Origin: Acanthococcus lagerstroemiae
Taxonomy: Eukaryota; Arthropoda; Insecta; Hemiptera; Eriococcidae
DNA length: 64,000 nt
Assembly: GCA_031841125.1 (NCBI GenBank)
Contig: CM063106.1
Span: 66,700,101-66,764,100 of the forward strand
Reading direction: 5' to 3'
Shown in pieces: positions 45,108 through 56,956 of the stretch; position 1 is the first letter of the stretch; each line of letters starts with the position of its first letter. A model generated the notes under the pieces. That model did no database searches. It was not told the origin of the DNA and saw nothing but the letters and a program-made list of their open reading frames with translations. The position numbers and the translations under genes are program-made.

Positions 45108-46463
45108 CTGAAATAAATAATGTAATTTGATGAAAACTAAATATAAATATCTGTGACCTATGTGGTATCCCATTTGTGGACTCTGGAAGGGGGAATATTC
45201 CATCTGTGGACTCGTGGGGGAGGTGTGGCATAAGGGCGCTTTAAAAAAGAGGATGGTATTTCGAGTTACTCGTCAACCTATAAATATGAAATGTAATAGT
45301 AAACAGTGGTGTTTAGCTGAAACAATTACTTCAATGTATTTAATTATCTGAAATCGTTGACATCACCACAATGGGAACAATCATATATTACAGAGTCTAG
45401 ACATCAAATTCTTCAACACAGTACTTGCAGAAAGAGATGGATGGAACTACAATGAAATCAGCCTATATGCGGTTTTCCTCGAAGTCCCTGTCCCCTTTCG
45501 GGAATTTACTATTTTATGATTGTGCGTGTTATTTCATAATTTAAAGCAATAATACATATGCGTATCTCGGTAACTTATTCTCTGACTCCTTCTGGCATCA
45601 ACTGCAGAGATAGGGAAATTTACATAAGGCTGAAAGCGAGAAAAAGCTAAGGTAAAAGCGAGAGGTTATAGTCGGTACGAGCGACGAAAATACAGTGCCA
45701 AGTGCGATTGAGTTGTGTCGAGGAAAATAGAGAGAACGGGCAGTGAACTAGCACATGAAAGATTAGTCATATACCTGACTGATCTGATAAGAAATAAGAA
45801 ACAATGCGAATAAACGAAAGACGTGTTGAAACAGGAATTATGAGTTAGTATGACGAGTGAGTCTTAAATATATTTTCCAAAGGAATCCTGATAAATCAAA
45901 GATCTCTTCCAATATGATTCCAGGGATAGTCTAGGATTTAACCCCATCCACAGGATAAGAACTCAAGAATATCTTCATTTTATTCAGGTTTATATTGTAC
46001 TACTGAGTGTAAGCCTTGGGTTTTCAGTTGGTCGTTTTACTTTCTACTGTTTCATTGAATGCGTCAACTCTTTTGTTCACATTGTAATCCTCTATTATCT
46101 GCGACTTCTGTGACTCAGGATTTATCTCACTCGACTGGTACGCAGCTCATAAGAGCAGCACAACGTTTTGTGGTTTTGGAACGAAAGACAGCAACATTTT
46201 TTCAGTGTGATAAATGTGCCAATATTTTTCTTCATTGGATGCACAACACTGAAGCATTTTGATTGGAAAATTGGAATTTTGCAACATTAGTGGCGCATGG
46301 TTCTAACCATTGTCCATTCTATTTTTGTCAGTTCAACCGCAAGTTTGATGATGCTGAACCAGTTATTGCATGTTAAACTGTGTCTTGGGGTATTTCTATA
46401 GATCGATAAGTCGGAGAATAAGTTGTGTTACTTTGGTTAATCGTTCAAAACTGGACGTTTGAG
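45108..46463. other. Noncoding stretch
   Basis: Holds the second copy of the dispersed repeat at about 45627-45690 and nothing else recognisable. Plus-strand frame 46059-46262 has several cysteines but no known pattern. Confidence 0.45.
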
Positions 46464-47070
46464 CTACAATGACCCAGCATTAGCAGCACTGCTAGATGTT
46501 CCAACAGTGGACGTTTGCTTCCATTTAGCCGTCAGGATTTTTCGCAATTTGCCCAGTTGCGTGTCGGCTGGCTCATCCTGTATCACACGCAAGTACAGCT
46601 TACCCTTGAAAAAGGCTCGACTGGCATAAACATTCAGAAACTGCAACAGCCGTAGAATCTGCGCATAATTTCCTTGATTGTTATTTGGCGTATAATTGAT
46701 TCGACAATTCTCTAAAAACATCTTCCATATCTGACAAATGGCAGTAAATTTATCATCCCGTCGTGGTTGATTTTGAAGATGTAACTGCCATTCATCAAAT
46801 CATGCTTGCTGTCACTTTTCCATCGATGTGGCCGTTGTCAAAACAGAAGGATAAAATATTATCGGACAAAAACGAATTTTTGCCTTTTTGAAAATTCCTT
46901 TTGTCCAAAAATTCGGAAACCACCCCGAGTTTATTAACTTACATGAAAGTTCAGTGGATCTTTCCTTCAAAACAGAAACAAAAAACAAAAACAAAAAAAA
47001 CAATAATTCCAATTTCCATGAAAAACACGTCTAATATCAATAAAAACTGATATTTGTACATATTATGTTA

Positions 47071-47071
<1 letters not shown>
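46464..47071 (-). other. Unrecognised short frame and noncoding sequence
   Basis: Minus-strand frame 46721-46464 (VYASRAFFKGKLYLRVIQDE and KLRKILTAKWKQTS) is 85 codons and not recognised. It lies downstream of the Polinton-type ORF in the same direction and could be another piece of that element. The rest is AT-rich without a gene. Confidence 0.3.

Positions 47072-47127
<56 letters not shown>
47072..47127 (+). repeat. (CT)n microsatellite
   Basis: An uninterrupted CT dinucleotide run of about 27 units, followed by CCCCGCCCTCCCTCTCTCC. Confidence 0.97.
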
Positions 47128-47129
<2 letters not shown>

Positions 47130-47229
47130 CCGCCCTCCCTCTCTCCATCGTTGGGCATTTCCACACGAATGGGCTCGTGATTCATGCAGAATTTCTCATG
47201 TTCGGATAGCCTTGATTCAGTTTGAAAAC

Positions 47230-48660
47230 TTAATAAAAAATATGAAGTGCATGTTGGTGATTATTATTTTGCGCTTTTACTAGCCTACTCTGATTAGTAA
47301 TATAGCAAAAATGTCCGTTGATGGGCTTATCCTCGGCGCCTAAGGAAGCCTCATCCTGGACATAGAGTAGATTAAAGTGATTATTTCGAACATAATTCTT
47401 AGAAATTCGGATAGGGTAGACAAATATCTCTTTTGCACCCTCCTTACTTAACCCATACACATTAACTGAGGCTGAATTATTTTTTTCAAAAATGTTAATA
47501 TCAGATAAGGGAGTTGGAAATCTGATGCTATCGAAATTGTACATATTTTCATATTCGGGTCTCTTATAAATGCTAACACGATTTGGGTTAGAAACCTTGG
47601 GTTTTTTTTCGTACACTGCTTTGCCTAAAATGGCGTATTTGAAGCAAAATTCATCTCTAGTATTATCGACATTGATAACAGCTTGTTTCCGAATGATTTC
47701 AGTGGGAAGTGGGATATACGACGTTGCGCGCAGGGGGCTAAATTTGCTAACGTGTATCTCGAAATCATTAACCTTGGAAAGTGTCCAATTCCAGCCTCGA
47801 TGAGAATTCTCTTCATATTTTATCAACATTTCAACAATTAATAGAGTAAGCCATTCTCTTAAGTCGGTACCGATTAATATTTCCTCCGCTGAGGTTCTTA
47901 ACGAGATATTTTCGTAAATTAACTGTCCATCAGCAGTAAACTTTTGCATTTGTATGCCGAGCGAGCAGTGAACCTTTATAGAACCGTGAATGGTGAGCCC
48001 TTCCTCCAATCTAAATATAATATTATCATAGAAGTAAGCAAAAAAATTTTTGATTTTATCTTTAGCAGCTTGATTAGTTTCCTCCAGCGAAGTCTGATCG
48101 ATTGAGTCCAGCTCGGGCCGGCTAAAATTTAAATTAACATCTTCGTCTCTATTTTCCACGGAATTAATAATAGTTTCGTCGGGCTTAAATAAAATATCAT
48201 ATACCAACATGTTCGATGTCTGGTGAAGAATTATTCCCTTGGTTGCGCTCGCATCTTCCAAGCTAGCACGTTGAACAGCATCCTTATGAATCTGGGAGAT
48301 GATATGACGATACTAGAATGCTTTTTTATGATGTGTTTGACACGTTGAGCAGAGGATCGTTCCCTTTTCCTCGTTTCTGAGAGCCTGACGGGATTGATGA
48401 GCGTTCAACCGTCGAACGAATTCACTAGCGGATGAAGTTGGTGGGACAGCGCGTTTTCGATTAGCCTGAAGATTAATTAATTCAAGTGTTAGAATATATT
48501 CGCAATTTTCCCTGTTCTAGTACAGAAATTTGACAAAAATATCTCACCATGTTGGCGATTCTGTCTGAATTGACCTCACGCCGGCTGGGTCCAGCTACAG
48601 CCTGGTCGTTGCATGTCGGAAGAGACGGTGAAATTCGACGGGAATTTTGATAAAGCCATT
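47230..48660 (-). pseudogene. Polinton-type protein upstream of DNA polymerase B (partial)
   Basis: The open frame 48261-47230 (343 codons) matches the region that precedes the family B DNA polymerase in Polinton/Maverick-type insect elements. Diagnostic blocks are FSPLRATSYIPLPTEI, KQAVINVDNTRDEFCFKYAI, NPNRVSIYKRPE, ISDINIFEKN-like spacing, SASVNVYGLS and HFCYITNQSRLV. The polymerase core should follow but the frame ends at HALHIFY. Upstream, 48474-48310 adds FVRRLNAHQSRQALRNEEKG then CSTCQTHH (possible zinc finger) before a TAG. An earlier exon at about 48549-48660 ends at M|GTGAGA. So it is a broken, truncated copy with apparent introns. Confidence 0.65.
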
Positions 48661-49365
48661 TTTCTATTAGACAGAAAAAGAAATTTTCGATAAAATATTC
48701 ACGTATGCGATCATATAAACGAGAAAATTGATGGAAATTACGTTAATTCGTTCGAGGATAGGTGCAAAAAGATAGAAATCAACGGAAATTACGTTAATGT
48801 TGATGAAATTAATAAAATCGAGGTGATAAATACATAAAGATTGGTTAGGTACTTACTCAGATTAGACGTATATTGATGCGATGCAAAAAATCAAAAAAAG
48901 TCAACGACTTTAATTTGGTGAAGAACAACAACAACAGCGACGACGACGATGTCAACGAAAGCAAAAAGATGAGCTCTGATCGTGTAGACAGTAAATTGTA
49001 GAGTGATTTGAACACTCGGAAATTTGAATGTTATATTCATAACTTAGAGGGTTGTTCATATTTCCCAATTATGTTAACACCTTGCTATTGGATGGAAAAT
49101 TGTTCAAAAAGCCATGTGATTGGTAGGAAAATTATTCTCCTCCCTCTGAGAAACTTGTCGCGAAAACGATATTTTCACCTGTGGACTAAGTATCATCTAG
49201 CTGGACAAGTTTCCTGATAATGGGACTTTATATTTGATTGACATTTCACCAGGACATGTGTATTTCTTAAGCACACTCCAGACTCGCTAATTTACTACGA
49301 GCTATTAGAAGGATCTAGCAATCCTTTCTTCAGAGAGAAAGTCGAGAAGACAATAGAAATGGTCT
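48661..49365. other. Noncoding stretch
   Basis: No gene recognised. A GAAATTACGTTAAT phrase occurs twice at about 48736 and 48785. Confidence 0.45.
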
Positions 49366-51217
49366 TTTTTATTTATTTATTAAAGATTTTTAATATCCTA
49401 GAAGTAGGATTATAATCTTAAATTTAACTTATGTGTAGTAAATACGAGTAGGTATAACATATTCTGGTTACGGAGACACGCTGAAGTTGACTCCGGTTTG
49501 GGTTATGAATTTGTGGACGAGGTTAAGGGCAGTCTGATTGTCAGTTAGTATCATTTGGAGGTTGTTTGGTAGTTGTAAGTTCGTTCGTATTTTTGTATAT
49601 TTTCTGCAATCAAGTAGTATATGTCTTACTGTTAATTGTTCGTTGCAAGTTAGACATTTCGGTGGTGGTTCTTTTTTCAGGAGATGTGAGTGGGTCAAGG
49701 TTGTATGTCCTAGTCGCAATTGGTTAATAGTAGTTTCTAGTTTGCGTTGATTTTGTTGTATTGTTTTCCAGGGGTATACAAGGTTTTTGATTTTGCGCAA
49801 TTTGTTGTTCTGTTATACGGTCCATTCCTGATTCCATTGTTTTATGTACTTGTTATTTATTTGTTGAGTGCGGGTTTTTTGGTTTTGCGTTGTAATTGTT
49901 GCTACAAATTGTAGGTTGGTATCAGTTTCGAGTAGGTCGGTTTTGTATCTACGGTATACGTTGTTGTTTTGGTTGCGTTCTTGTGAGGTAAGTTGTTTAA
50001 TCAGTAAGTTTTGTGACGGATGTTCTCTGTTTGCGATTATCTTAGAGCAGTAATTGTTTGTTAGTATTTTAGTTCTGGTTTCAATTGGTGGTTCACTGCT
50101 TAGACTTTGTAGGCTTACTGTAGGGGTAGTTACGAACGCTCCGATGGCAGTGCGTAGTCCTATGGTTTGTACTGTTTGCAGTAGTTGAGCATTTGCTTTT
50201 GGTGCTGTTCTGTAGTATATGATGGCTCCGTAGTCGAGTTTAGAGCGGATGAGTATTCGGTATAGTTGGAGTAGTGTGATTGTGTTAGGTCCGAAGTTGT
50301 TGTTTTTGATCATTTTGAGTAGATTGAGTGTCTTTATGCAGTTAGGTTTTAGGTTTTTTATGTGTGGTAGCCAGTTTAGTTTGGAGTCAAATGTTAGTTC
50401 TAGGAATTTGTAAGTATTGGTATGTTTGAGAGGGGTATTATTGAGCGAGATTTGGATGGGAGCTGTTTTGTGTTTACGGGAGAAAATCATGTAGGTTGTT
50501 TTTGAGGATGAGAATTTCAGGCCGTTGTTTTGGCTCCAGTAGTTCAGGTTGTCCAAGCATATTTGGAGGATGTTTTGAGCCATTGCAGGTTCTGACGAGC
50601 GGACGGCTATGTTAAGGTCGTCGGCGAACAGTCGGCATGTTATTGGCTGAGGTATGCACTGGATTATATCGTTGATGAGGATCAGAAAGCAGTGAACACT
50701 GATGACACTTCCTTGGGGCGTCCCGTTCTTCAGTTCGTGTTCTTGTGAGAAGGAGTTTCCTATTCTGGTTTGGATTTTTCTATCGTTTAAGAAGTTGTTT
50801 ATGAACTGCGTTATCCTTCCTTTCATGCCGGTGTTTCGTAATTTTTTTATGATGCCGTATCTCCATGCTGAGTCGTAGGCCTTTTCCAAGTCGAAGAATA
50901 CGGAGTACAGGGATTGTCGGTTTTTGAATGCTTTTTGTATTTCGTCTTCGAGGTTCGCAAGGTGGTCTAGTGTACATCGGTGGCTTCGGAAGCCAGCTTG
51001 CGCGTCGGATATAATTTTGTGTTCTTTTAGGTACTCGGTTAGTCTGGCCGCAACAATTTTTTCCATAATTTTGCACGTGATGCACGTTAGGGCTATAGGG
51101 CGGTAGTTGTTTTTGTTCTGGCGGTCCTTGTTTGGTTTTGGAATTGGGATTACCGTAGCCTTTCTCCAGAGGGAGGGAAATCGGTTTTCGCTCCAGATCT
51201 GGTCTTTGTCCTTATGC
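49366..51217 (-). mobile_element. Jockey-like LINE, 5'-truncated
   Basis: Minus-strand LINE. Its 3' end is the AAATAAATAAA-type tail (plus-strand TTTATTTATTTATTAAAG at 49370-49387). Its 5' end is lost near 51217, at the start of the RT domain, so the endonuclease is gone. The single protein frame is described separately. Target duplication not identified. Confidence 0.75.
49468..51217 (-). CDS. Jockey-like reverse transcriptase, one in-frame stop
   Basis: RT motifs in order: RFPSLWRKATVIPIPKPNKD and NYRPIALTCITCKIMEKIV (51217-51040), AQAGFRSHRCTLDHLANL, FFDLEKAYDSAWR (first Asp), NGTPQGSVISVHCFLILIN, CRLFADDLNIAVRS (catalytic FADD) and RSKLDYGAIIYYRT. After one in-frame TAA at 49813-49815, the same frame continues with INQLRLGHTTLTHSHLL and PPPKCLTCNEQLTVRHILLD, the C-x-x-C-x7-H-x4-D/C end typical of Jockey/I-type proteins. 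RNase H is not evident. With only one stop it is the least damaged LINE here apart from the 38.7 kb copy. Confidence 0.88.
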
Positions 51218-51700
51218 TAATCGCATATAGTCGCAGTAGCTTGTCATTAGTAGATTTGCAAATGCGAAACACACTCGCAAAAAAGGTCTAATCTCTAGTA
51301 TTTTTGCTCGGAATCGCTACTGCAGGTAGCAGAAAACATGTTTATTAACAGCAAATAAACCAGTGGCTGACACCTGTATCCGCGAGAAATGGGAATACAA
51401 TATGCACATTAGAAGTCGATTGATACTAATTGCCCTGGGCTTGAAGCCATACACTCGAAGCGTCAAGTGTCACGCTCGCTAATTGTTGCAGGTCGAGTCT
51501 ACTTTATGCAAAAAAGTCTAAAGACACTATGAATAGATTCTCACATGCCAGAGTATCAGCTGCTCTTTCGCAGAAAGGTTTAAACTAATTGTTTTTACCG
51601 CTAGGGCTAGATGATTGTTGAATACTTTCCTCTGTACAAAATTGTTTCATGTAAAAAGTTGTCGATGAGAATGGAATTTAGGTATATAACGGATCTTTTA
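51218..51700. other. Noncoding stretch
   Basis: No gene is recognised between the LINE truncation point and the short tandem repeat at 51707. Confidence 0.45.
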
Positions 51701-51706
51701 ACAGCA

Positions 51707-51858
51707 CAAGCGAAAATTGTTTCGCCTGTTGACTGCTTCGTGTGAAAATAGTATACATGTTCAAGATGGGGTAGTTTATCGAATCTAACGCTGCTTTTAA
51801 AAATGTGAAATTGACTCGTCTGTCGACTGCATCGAGTGAAAATAGCATATATATGTCC
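51707..51858. repeat. Two-copy tandem repeat, ~95 bp
   Basis: GACTGCTTCGTGTGAAAATAG near 51730 and GACTGCATCGAGTGAAAATAG near 51825 head similar units (each then TATA-CATGT). Confidence 0.6.
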
Positions 51859-51912
51859 ATGTATCTGATATTTTTTGGTTCGATTCGGAGATTTGCAAAA
51901 TTAATAATAACT

Positions 51913-52001
51913 AGGGGGCTTCGCCCCCTGGCCGCTTCGCGGCCCAACCCCCCCGCCGTCACTCGCTTCGCTCGTGCCGGCCTTACTCGGCGCTTCGCGC
52001 C
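51913..52001. repeat. Cluster of GCTTCGC-core hairpins
   Basis: Three perfect palindromic hairpins with TTC loops: 51913-51929 (GGGGGCTTCGCCCCC core), 51930-51944 (GGCCGCTTCGCGGCC) and 51989-52001 (GGCGCTTCGCGCC). Between them is an imperfect CTCGCTTCGCTCG. Each would fold very stably as RNA. GC content jumps sharply against the AT-rich surroundings and marks the start of the C-rich tract to about 53840. Confidence 0.85.
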
Positions 52002-52039
52002 TCGTCCAACCGCCACAGTCCTCAGTGTGTGGTCTGAAA

Positions 52040-53990
52040 CTTTTGTTCCTGAGTTGAGATTTGCTTTATGCTTCTTTTGCTCCCTCTTCTATCAGCAGTC
52101 CTCAATCTTCCATCATGAACCCTCTTCCATCCTTTCTTCATTACGATCCTCCTCCTCCTCCACCACGACCCCGTCGTTGACCATGGTTGCTCTCCGCCTC
52201 CACGGTCACACCTCAACAGTCGCAACCCTCCTCAGCCACAAACTCCTCCCCCACAGTGGCCATAGTCCTCCACCTAGTCTCCCCTGATCACCCTCTTCCA
52301 CCACGAGTGCTCTCCATTAGGACCACGTCCTTCGACCACCCCACACAACTGTGGCCTTCATTTTAGTTCACGTACCACACCCCCACCAAGACCTCTTCAC
52401 CCATCACTACGACCTCCCCAATGGCGGCCTTAGTCCCTCTCTACAGCCTTCCCCTTCTGCGACTCCATCGCCCTACGGCCTCCTCGCTCAACCACCACGA
52501 AGATCCCCTGGTCCTCCAACCAGGAGCTTCCACCACCATGACAAACCCTCTTCCACGAGAACCCTTCCCTTCAAGACCACCTGCCCGGGACCAGAACCTT
52601 CCGCACCAGGGCCTTCATTCGCCTTCCCGGCCGCCTCTCTCACCAAGGACTTCCTCCTCCATCAGGACCTCTTACACACTATCCCCTCGAGACCTTCATC
52701 TTCCTCTACAGTCCCCGCCACCGCCGTGGTTTTCCTTCCTTTCAGGAGCTCCCTCTTCCACCATGAGTACCTCTTACACCCCCGGGCCTTTAACTACCAA
52801 AATTTTACTGCCCCTCTAGGATCCTCACACACCACTACCTCCTCCTTCCTCAATGGCCACCCTCTCCAACCAAGGATTTCCTCCGCCACAAGGACCTCTA
52901 ACTCACCACTACCCTCTGGGCTTCATCTCCCATCAGAGCCCCTGTCCTCACTATGGCCCTTCAACCCCCTTGAAGATCCCTGACCATCTACCCAGGAGCT
53001 CTCACAACCATGACCACCCCTCCCCCGAACGCCCTTCTCCCTGAAGACCGCACCCCGTCGCCAGCCCCTCCCGCACCACGGCCATTTCTCTTCAAGGTCC
53101 CCTCGCTCACCAAGGACTTTCTCCTCCACCAGGTCCTCTTACTCCCGCCCCACCCAGGGCCTTCATCTTCGTCCACAACCCACGCTCCCATAGGGGCTCT
53201 TCTCCCCCTTTAGGAGCTTCCTCCACGACCATGAACCCCCTCCTGAGGGTAGGCTACCGCTGGAAAATTCAGTAATTAAGGGGCCGGGTAGGCAACCTGC
53301 CGCGACTTGTGATCTTGAAGATTATGCGTAATTATGTCATTCTATGTCTTTTTATGTCTTATTATGTCGGTTATGTCTTAAAACTTGGAGATCTTTTATA
53401 TTGGAACAGCACTACCTCCTCCTTCCTCAATGGCCATCCTCTCCTACCAAGGATTTCCTCCACCATGAGGACCTCTCACCCACCACTACCCTTTGGGCTT
53501 CATCTCCCATCAGAGCCCCTGTCCTCACTATAGCCCTCCAACCTCCTTGAAGATCCCTGACCATCCACCCAGGAGCTCTCACAACCATGACCACCCCTCT
53601 CCCGAGCGCCTTCCCCCTCAAGACCCCACCCCCACCACCAGCCCTTCCCGCACCATAGCCATTTCTCTTCAAGGTCCCCTCCCTCACCCTATGACTTTCT
53701 CCTCCACCAGGTCCTCTTACACCTGCCCCACCCAAGGCCTTCATCTCCGTCCACAGCCTACGCCCCCACAGGGGCCCTCTACCCCCTTCAGGAGCTCCCT
53801 CCTCAACCATGAACCCCCTCATGAGGGTAGGCTACCTCTATTGAACAACTAAGGGGCAAGGTAGGCAACCGCAGCGACTTGAGATCTTGGAGATTATGGG
53901 TAATTATGTCATTTTATGTCTTTTTATGTCTCATTATGTCAGTTATGTCTTAAAACTTGGAGAGCTTTTATGTTAGAACAGATTATGTCC
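52040..53990. repeat. C-rich tract with ~575 bp tandem duplication
   Basis: From about 52040 to 53840 the plus strand is rich in CCTC/CCAC and poor in G. Its frames are Pro/Ser-rich but of low complexity. About 52833-53409 is duplicated at 53410-53981: both units begin CACTACCTCCTCCTTCCTCA and end with a run of TTATGTC-type units and an AACAG. Stops, indels and AT-rich unit ends argue against a real proline-rich protein. Confidence 0.8.
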
Positions 53991-54180
53991 TTGAAAGTAG
54001 TTGACTACTCTTCGGTGAGTGGAATCTGCAGGAATGCGGATGTCATGTCCAAAACGGAGTAGATTGTAGTCCCGGCGAATCTTGTTTTCATTATCTCGAT
54101 CTTGGGAACCTCGTGAACCGGAGGTACTAGGTTCTCGTTCAAGCTCGAAATCACGTCATTCGCGGTTTTTGTGGGAGCAG
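53990..54180 (-). pseudogene. Ty3/Gypsy reverse transcriptase fragment
   Basis: The minus strand translates NENLVPPVHEVPKIEIMKTR then YSVLDMTSAFLQIPLTEE, the L-D-x-x-x-A-F-x-Q-I-P-L block around the first catalytic Asp of Gypsy RT. A stop follows directly. The rest of the domain is absent. Confidence 0.65.
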
Positions 54181-54339
54181 CTCGTGTACTCGATTTTTTT
54201 GTTTTTCTGTTTGTATTTTCCTCAGAGTTTATTTGGTTGAAAAGAGAGGTGGAAAAAAGGAAATTGAAGAGGTCATGGATGCCGTCCGAACAATTATCCG
54301 CATCCTTGGATTGGGTTCAAGATTTGTAGAAGTCGACTG

Positions 54340-54640
54340 AGCTGAGCAGCGGGGCAGTACGGTCCACTATGTGCGGCCCCGCTGCTTATGCGGAAGTTGC
54401 CGTCAGGGGGCCACCGTCGTGGCCTGCGCGTGCCCCGAATGTCATCCGGAGGCACATGGACCCGCGCCACGAGCGGTAGAGGTGCCGCCAGCGGCGGGGC
54501 CCCCAGAAAGCAGTCACCCGGCGCCGATGCGTACGAACATTGGAGTTATCAGGCCACAGCAAATGAGGCCAGATGTGGCTCGCGGTCCGCCGCCTATGAT
54601 GCCTGAAATGGAGCGGGCCGTGGATTTGGTAAGTTGAGAG
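54340..54640. other. GC-rich island with a cysteine-bearing frame
   Basis: About 300 bases of high GC in AT-rich surroundings. The plus-strand frame 54371-54637 starts CLCGSCRQGATVVACACPEC, with paired cysteines, then is Pro/Ala-rich. No family is recognised, and the opposite strand is also partly open. It abuts the Gypsy RT fragment and could be unrelated retroelement, transferred or host sequence. Confidence 0.35.
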
Positions 54641-56342
54641 GAAAAAGAGTATCGATCGAGTTCTCAGAACTCGAGGAAGGCGTATGATTTTTCAATATTG
54701 CGTTTTAATTACGATCGTGCGACCAGTGGCCGTCTTGGTGACAACCACATGAAGGCCATTTGAGCATACACGTGCCGTTTACAATTTCGGTTTGGTGAGA
54801 GATGCGCACCCATTCTAGTGCGAACTAACACTTCTAAACTGTCCCACGAGATGTGATCGATCAAGGATTTGATGGCGTGAACGAGAATGCGAATTCGCCT
54901 CACGATACAACGTAACAGTGATAACAAACGATCACGAAACTAGGAACTGACTTAATAACAGAATCAACGTAAACAAGACAGGGATTCACAGGCTTGTGGC
55001 TCACTCGAGACACATGTCACCTTGCCCCGTAATAATGCGCAGATAAGAGCATGGTCCACTCATCAATGCATTGTTGATTGTTAAATGCCAAGCCAATCAC
55101 TTCGTAAGAAAATGCCGATTCGTCAACGTTTTCGTTTTCGATTGCAGCGTGGTGATTCACATTGCAAGCTCAGACTTGTTGTACCTGGGGCCCATACAGT
55201 GCTATAAACATAGTAATTTCAATGGCATGTAAAAAGGCACAAATTTGAATTAAAATTCAAAATTGATTGAACCGCCTGATTTTCAAATAAAGCATCTCCT
55301 GCCTTTTGACGGATTGTTGTGACAAATAGATTATCGAATTTCCATACTGCTGTCTTTCGACATTGTTTTCTTTCGCTTTATGCAGAATTTGAAAATCATA
55401 TCTCTGCCTTGTTTTACCCACGGGCCGCTCATTGTATGCCAACAGGGATATAATAAAAAGAAATAAAAGTATCGCTCGTTTTTTTGTAATTTTTGTGAGT
55501 GTGCTACTTTGGTGGGTCTAAAAAATCTATCCCTATTGTCGAGAATGATCCTTAGACCCAAATAGCAAGTCCTTACATCGTTTTGGTGTTGTTTGTTGAA
55601 CAGTACTGTGAAATAATCTCTTGTAAGCAGAGTTATATTACGACCCAAAAATTCATATGTCATATTTTATGATTTATACAAATTTATGAAAGGGTGGGAA
55701 TATAGATTATTTCAGCCTATTAATTAGTTATGAAAGCTCAACTTGATGCAGTGGAAGGCTTGTGATGAGCTTTTATCGCCAGCTCAAAGACTAGGCAATA
55801 TTGTTTATGTACTGAGAGTCACTACTACAGGAATAAAGCCATGGTATAATAACAAACGTAAGTATATTGAAATTTAAACAAGGAAACTTATTTAATATAT
55901 CCTTCTAAATATGCCTCTTTAAATTATATTATGCTACTCCGGCGTCGGCAACTTTTAGGTTCGGACTAGCCCTGGGCTGCATCATCTAATAGTACATGGA
56001 ACAAACACATATACTCAGTCATAAGATGTCAAGATAACGGTAAAATTTAGTAGGTGAAGAGCCAATGTAGGATTCTAAAGGCGGTTCATGAAGTCAGTAC
56101 GAAGCGGTGTAGGGCTGCTTGAGTGACTTGTACCAGTGGTCAGCATAATGGAAACCTACTCAGGAACTTATAGGTAGATTCAATGTCAAGGATTGCTTGA
56201 GCATTAAGTGCACCATAATTTAGGGTAGACTCGGAGTCAAGGATTTCTCGAACTTCAAGCACTACTTGAAAGGTTCGTTTAATGTGTGTCGACACGAGGA
56301 TTCGTTAGATATATTGCAGGGTCCGTTAAAGTTGGCATTTGC
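54641..56342. other. Noncoding stretch, no gene seen
   Basis: Minus-strand frames at 55257-55663 (for example RNITLLTRDYFTVLFNKQHQ) have a faint look of a transposase but no motif strong enough to name. No repeat structure was seen. Confidence 0.4.
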
Positions 56343-56672
56343 CTAACTTGTAACAGTGCCTGTCAACATGAGGTAAGTTTTAACGAACAATCTTAAGCCA
56401 TAAGAATCCAAGGGGTAACCCCAATTACCACAAGTTATCAGTCTATCCACGATCACCAACTCTTCCTCCTCTGACAGAGCTGACTGCCCTTGTGGTCTCA
56501 GGTTCTGGTCTTTATAATGCCGTCTCAGGACTGAATACGGGATACCATAACGTTCCGCAGTCATTCGTATGCTTTTTCCATCTTGTATATCGCGAATGGG
56601 AGCACGAAAATCATCCAATTTATATTTTTTGTACCGTTTTGACCTCGGATCACCTTTATAATCACGCGGCAT
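56343..56672 (-). pseudogene. HTH-psq (Pogo/Tigger/CENP-B-like) transposase N terminus
   Basis: The minus-strand frame starts MPRDYKGDPRSKRYKKYKLD and contains IRDIQDGKSIRMTAERYGIP then YSVLRRHYKD, the pipsqueak-type helix-turn-helix that binds element ends. ALSEEEELVIVDRLITCGNW and GYPLDSYGLRLFVKTYL match the start of the second DNA-binding part. It stops there; the DDE core is absent. Related host genes also carry this module, but the truncation favours a transposon remnant. Confidence 0.75.
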
Positions 56673-56956
56673 GTCAACTGTATTCAGCTCCTATAAAAAA
56701 GAAACGAGAAAATGTAACATTTTATCGTTTACTTTTTTGATCCTATTCACCCCGGTTTTGATGAAATTCTGCCTTAAATCACAAAAACGTGAATTACAAG
56801 TTTGAAAAATTTTACTTACTCAAAATTTCAACGGCATTTGATGTTTGATGTAATTCTTGAAGAGAATTAGCCGGTTTTGATGTCGTACTATCAACAGCGT
56901 CCGCTGGGCTGATACAGTTTTGACACCTGTCAAGGAGGTTATACAATACATACGCA

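Noticed and set aside
47065..47283. 72-codon plus-strand frame over the CT repeat
   Set aside because: Leu-Ser repeat product of a microsatellite.
48261..48660. Short 22-base intron to bypass the TAG near 48313
   Set aside because: Too short to be spliced; treated as a real stop.
52351..52983. 210-codon proline/serine-rich open frame
   Set aside because: Low-complexity C-rich DNA is open in several frames on both strands, and the duplicate unit breaks with stops.
55257..55663. Possible piggyBac or other transposase core
   Set aside because: Only faint similarity; no aligned catalytic residues could be pointed to.
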